From contig DAOUJY010000106.1 of assembly GCA_034421995.1 (NCBI GenBank), positions 1-21,025 on the forward strand: a DNA stretch of 21,025 nt. Reading direction: 5' to 3'. The notes beneath the pieces were generated by a model, which worked only from the letters and a program-made list of their open reading frames with translations, did not search any database and was not told the origin of the DNA. Origin of the DNA: Bin87 sp034421995 (lineage in GTDB: Bacteria; Chloroflexota; Dehalococcoidia; Lucifugimonadales; UBA3495). Numbering within the stretch: position 1 is the first letter of the stretch; every line of letters begins with the position of its first letter. The position numbers were made by a program, and so were the translations under genes. Shown in pieces: positions 20,095 to 21,025 of the stretch.

Positions 20095-21025
20095 ATGATG
20101 GCGTCGCCTCCTCTACCGCCGAATACAACGTCGCCGCTTTCCGTTCCGCCTCCCATGGCTTTTCCCGTCGCCGCCCTGATTCCCCAGTGGGCGCGCACCT
20201 ATGCGGCGGTGATTTTGGCCGTGACGCTGGCGGTCAATCTCATCACCAGCTTTTCCCTGTACGTCCAGGCGCTGACGATACCGGGGATGAAGAGCACCTT
20301 CGAGCTGTCCTACACCACGGTTTTTGTGCTGGTGGTGGCTTTGTCCATTTCCAGGGTCGTGTCGGGCTTGCTTTCGGGCGCCGCCGCGTCGCGGTATGGC
20401 GGACGGTGGATGGTGATTGCCAGCATATTCGCCCAGGCCGTGGCCATGGGGTTGCTGGGTTGGTCGCCGAATTACTGGGTCGCACTGGTCGCCATGGTAA
20501 TCGTCGGCGTGTCGTCAGGGGCGGCGCTGACGCCCATGATGGGGATGCTGGCGCCGTGGTTCCGGGTGAACGACCGGGGAATGGCCGCCGGCATCGCCGC
20601 ATCGGGCGGAAGCCTGGCGATTATCTTCACCGGCATCATCGTCCCGCCCCTGACCGGAGTTTTCGGCGACGAGGCGTGGCGTTACACCTGGTACGTGCTG
20701 GCCGCCACCAGCATCCTGATTGGCGTAGTGTGCGTGGGCTTTATCCGCGAGTCGCCGTCGGCCGCCACTGCGACGCCGCGAACGCCGGCGCGGCGCGGAC
20801 CGGCGAGCTGGCCGGTGCAGGTGTACACCAACCCCTACGTGTGGCTCATCACCGGGATGGCGTTCTGCTCGGGCTTCGTTCACGGTATTCTCACCTCTAC
20901 CTACGGCGCTTACCTAGTATTACAACGACAGTTCAAGGCGGGACAGTCCGAGATGCGCGCAAAGCGGACCGGCGCTTGGCGTGGGAGCGACTGGCTCGCT
21001 CGTTGCTACACTGCGTCTGCTTCAG
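20095..21025 (+). CDS. MFS transporter (3' end outside window)
   Basis: The frame is open from ATG at 20095 to the last base. After a Pro/Ser-rich N-terminus of about 30 residues come hydrophobic helices: TYAAVILAVTLAVNLITSF, then TTVFVLVVALSISRVVSG, and RWMVIASIFAQAVAMGLLGW, and further ones. The typical MFS loop-2/3 feature is seen as LSGAAASRYGGRW, and GVSSGAALTPM and RGMAAGIAASGGSLA match helices 4-5 of monocarboxylate/oxalate-type MFS proteins. A second ATG at 20155 is a possible start; neither has a clear ribosome site. From residue about 274 on, the sequence turns polar and basic, unlike an MFS helix. Substrate unknown. Confidence 0.8.
   Translation, partial: MMASPPLPPNTTSPLSVPPPMAFPVAALIPQWARTYAAVILAVTLAVNLITSFSLYVQALTIPGMKSTFELSYTTVFVLVVALSISRVVSGLLSGAAASRYGGRWMVIASIFAQAVAMGLLGWSPNYWVALVAMVIVGVSSGAALTPMMGMLAPWFRVNDRGMAAGIAASGGSLAIIFTGIIVPPLTGVFGDEAWRYTWYVLAATSILIGVVCVGFIRESPSAATATPRTPARRGPASWPVQVYTNPYVWLITGMAFCSGFVHGILTSTYGAYLVLQRQFKAGQSEMRAKRTGAWRGSDWLARCYTASAS

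Noticed and set aside
20041..20100. Divergent promoters between the Uma2 and MFS genes (TACAAT on minus, TATGAT on plus)
   Set aside because: Both hexamers resemble -10 boxes, but neither has a -35 partner at suitable spacing, and TATGAT overlaps the proposed start codon.

Overview
The window looks like high-GC bacterial chromosome. The sampled line at 1261-1320 is 70% G+C, with one lower-GC patch at the left edge. Its contents are form II CO-dehydrogenase-like and flavin oxidoreductases, a UGSC-type selenoprotein, several toxin-antitoxin-like modules, and many short intergenic hairpins of the GTAGGGGCGA and CGTCATTCCGGC types. This mix resembles uncultivated Chloroflexota (SAR202 or Dehalococcoidia-like). 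That assignment is an inference from gene content and style; no rRNA or marker gene is present to confirm it. Both edges cut through genes.

Layout. 1-1134: C-terminal part of a HerA/VirB4-like ATPase in lower-GC DNA. 1241-5690: a run of small-molecule metabolism genes (GMC flavin oxidoreductase, VOC protein, SDR dehydrogenase, NHL-repeat protein), with one membrane-anchored coiled-coil gene on the opposite strand. 5891-9218: a coiled-coil protein with a possible nuclease-like domain, a conserved protein of unknown function, a HEPN-like protein, a UGSC selenoprotein read through an in-frame TGA at 8497-8499, and a small membrane coiled-coil protein. 9215-11278 (minus strand): tlpA-like lipoprotein, CopD-like membrane protein, Trm112-like zinc protein, then a DUF7662-like/PIN toxin-antitoxin-type pair whose PIN gene is broken. 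11306-12053: non-coding, repeat-rich. 12054-12560: GNAT acetyltransferase. 12733-16519: a three-gene molybdenum hydroxylase operon (small 2Fe-2S, large Mo, medium FAD subunits) behind a recognisable promoter and a terminator-like leader hairpin. 16669-17882: an unknown gene translationally coupled to an intact PIN toxin. 17926-18810: SurE. 18807-20007 (minus): a small membrane protein and a Uma2 nuclease-fold protein. 20095 to the end: an MFS transporter that runs off the window.

The most notable item is the UGSC gene. An apparent pair of short reading frames is one 178-codon gene whose codon 98 is TGA, directly followed by codons for Gly-Ser-Cys. A SECIS-like hairpin with a GUG apical loop begins 11 nt after that TGA. 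A conventional six-frame reading would split or truncate the gene. No selenocysteine machinery (selA, selB, selC, selD) is in the window, so decoding must depend on genes elsewhere.
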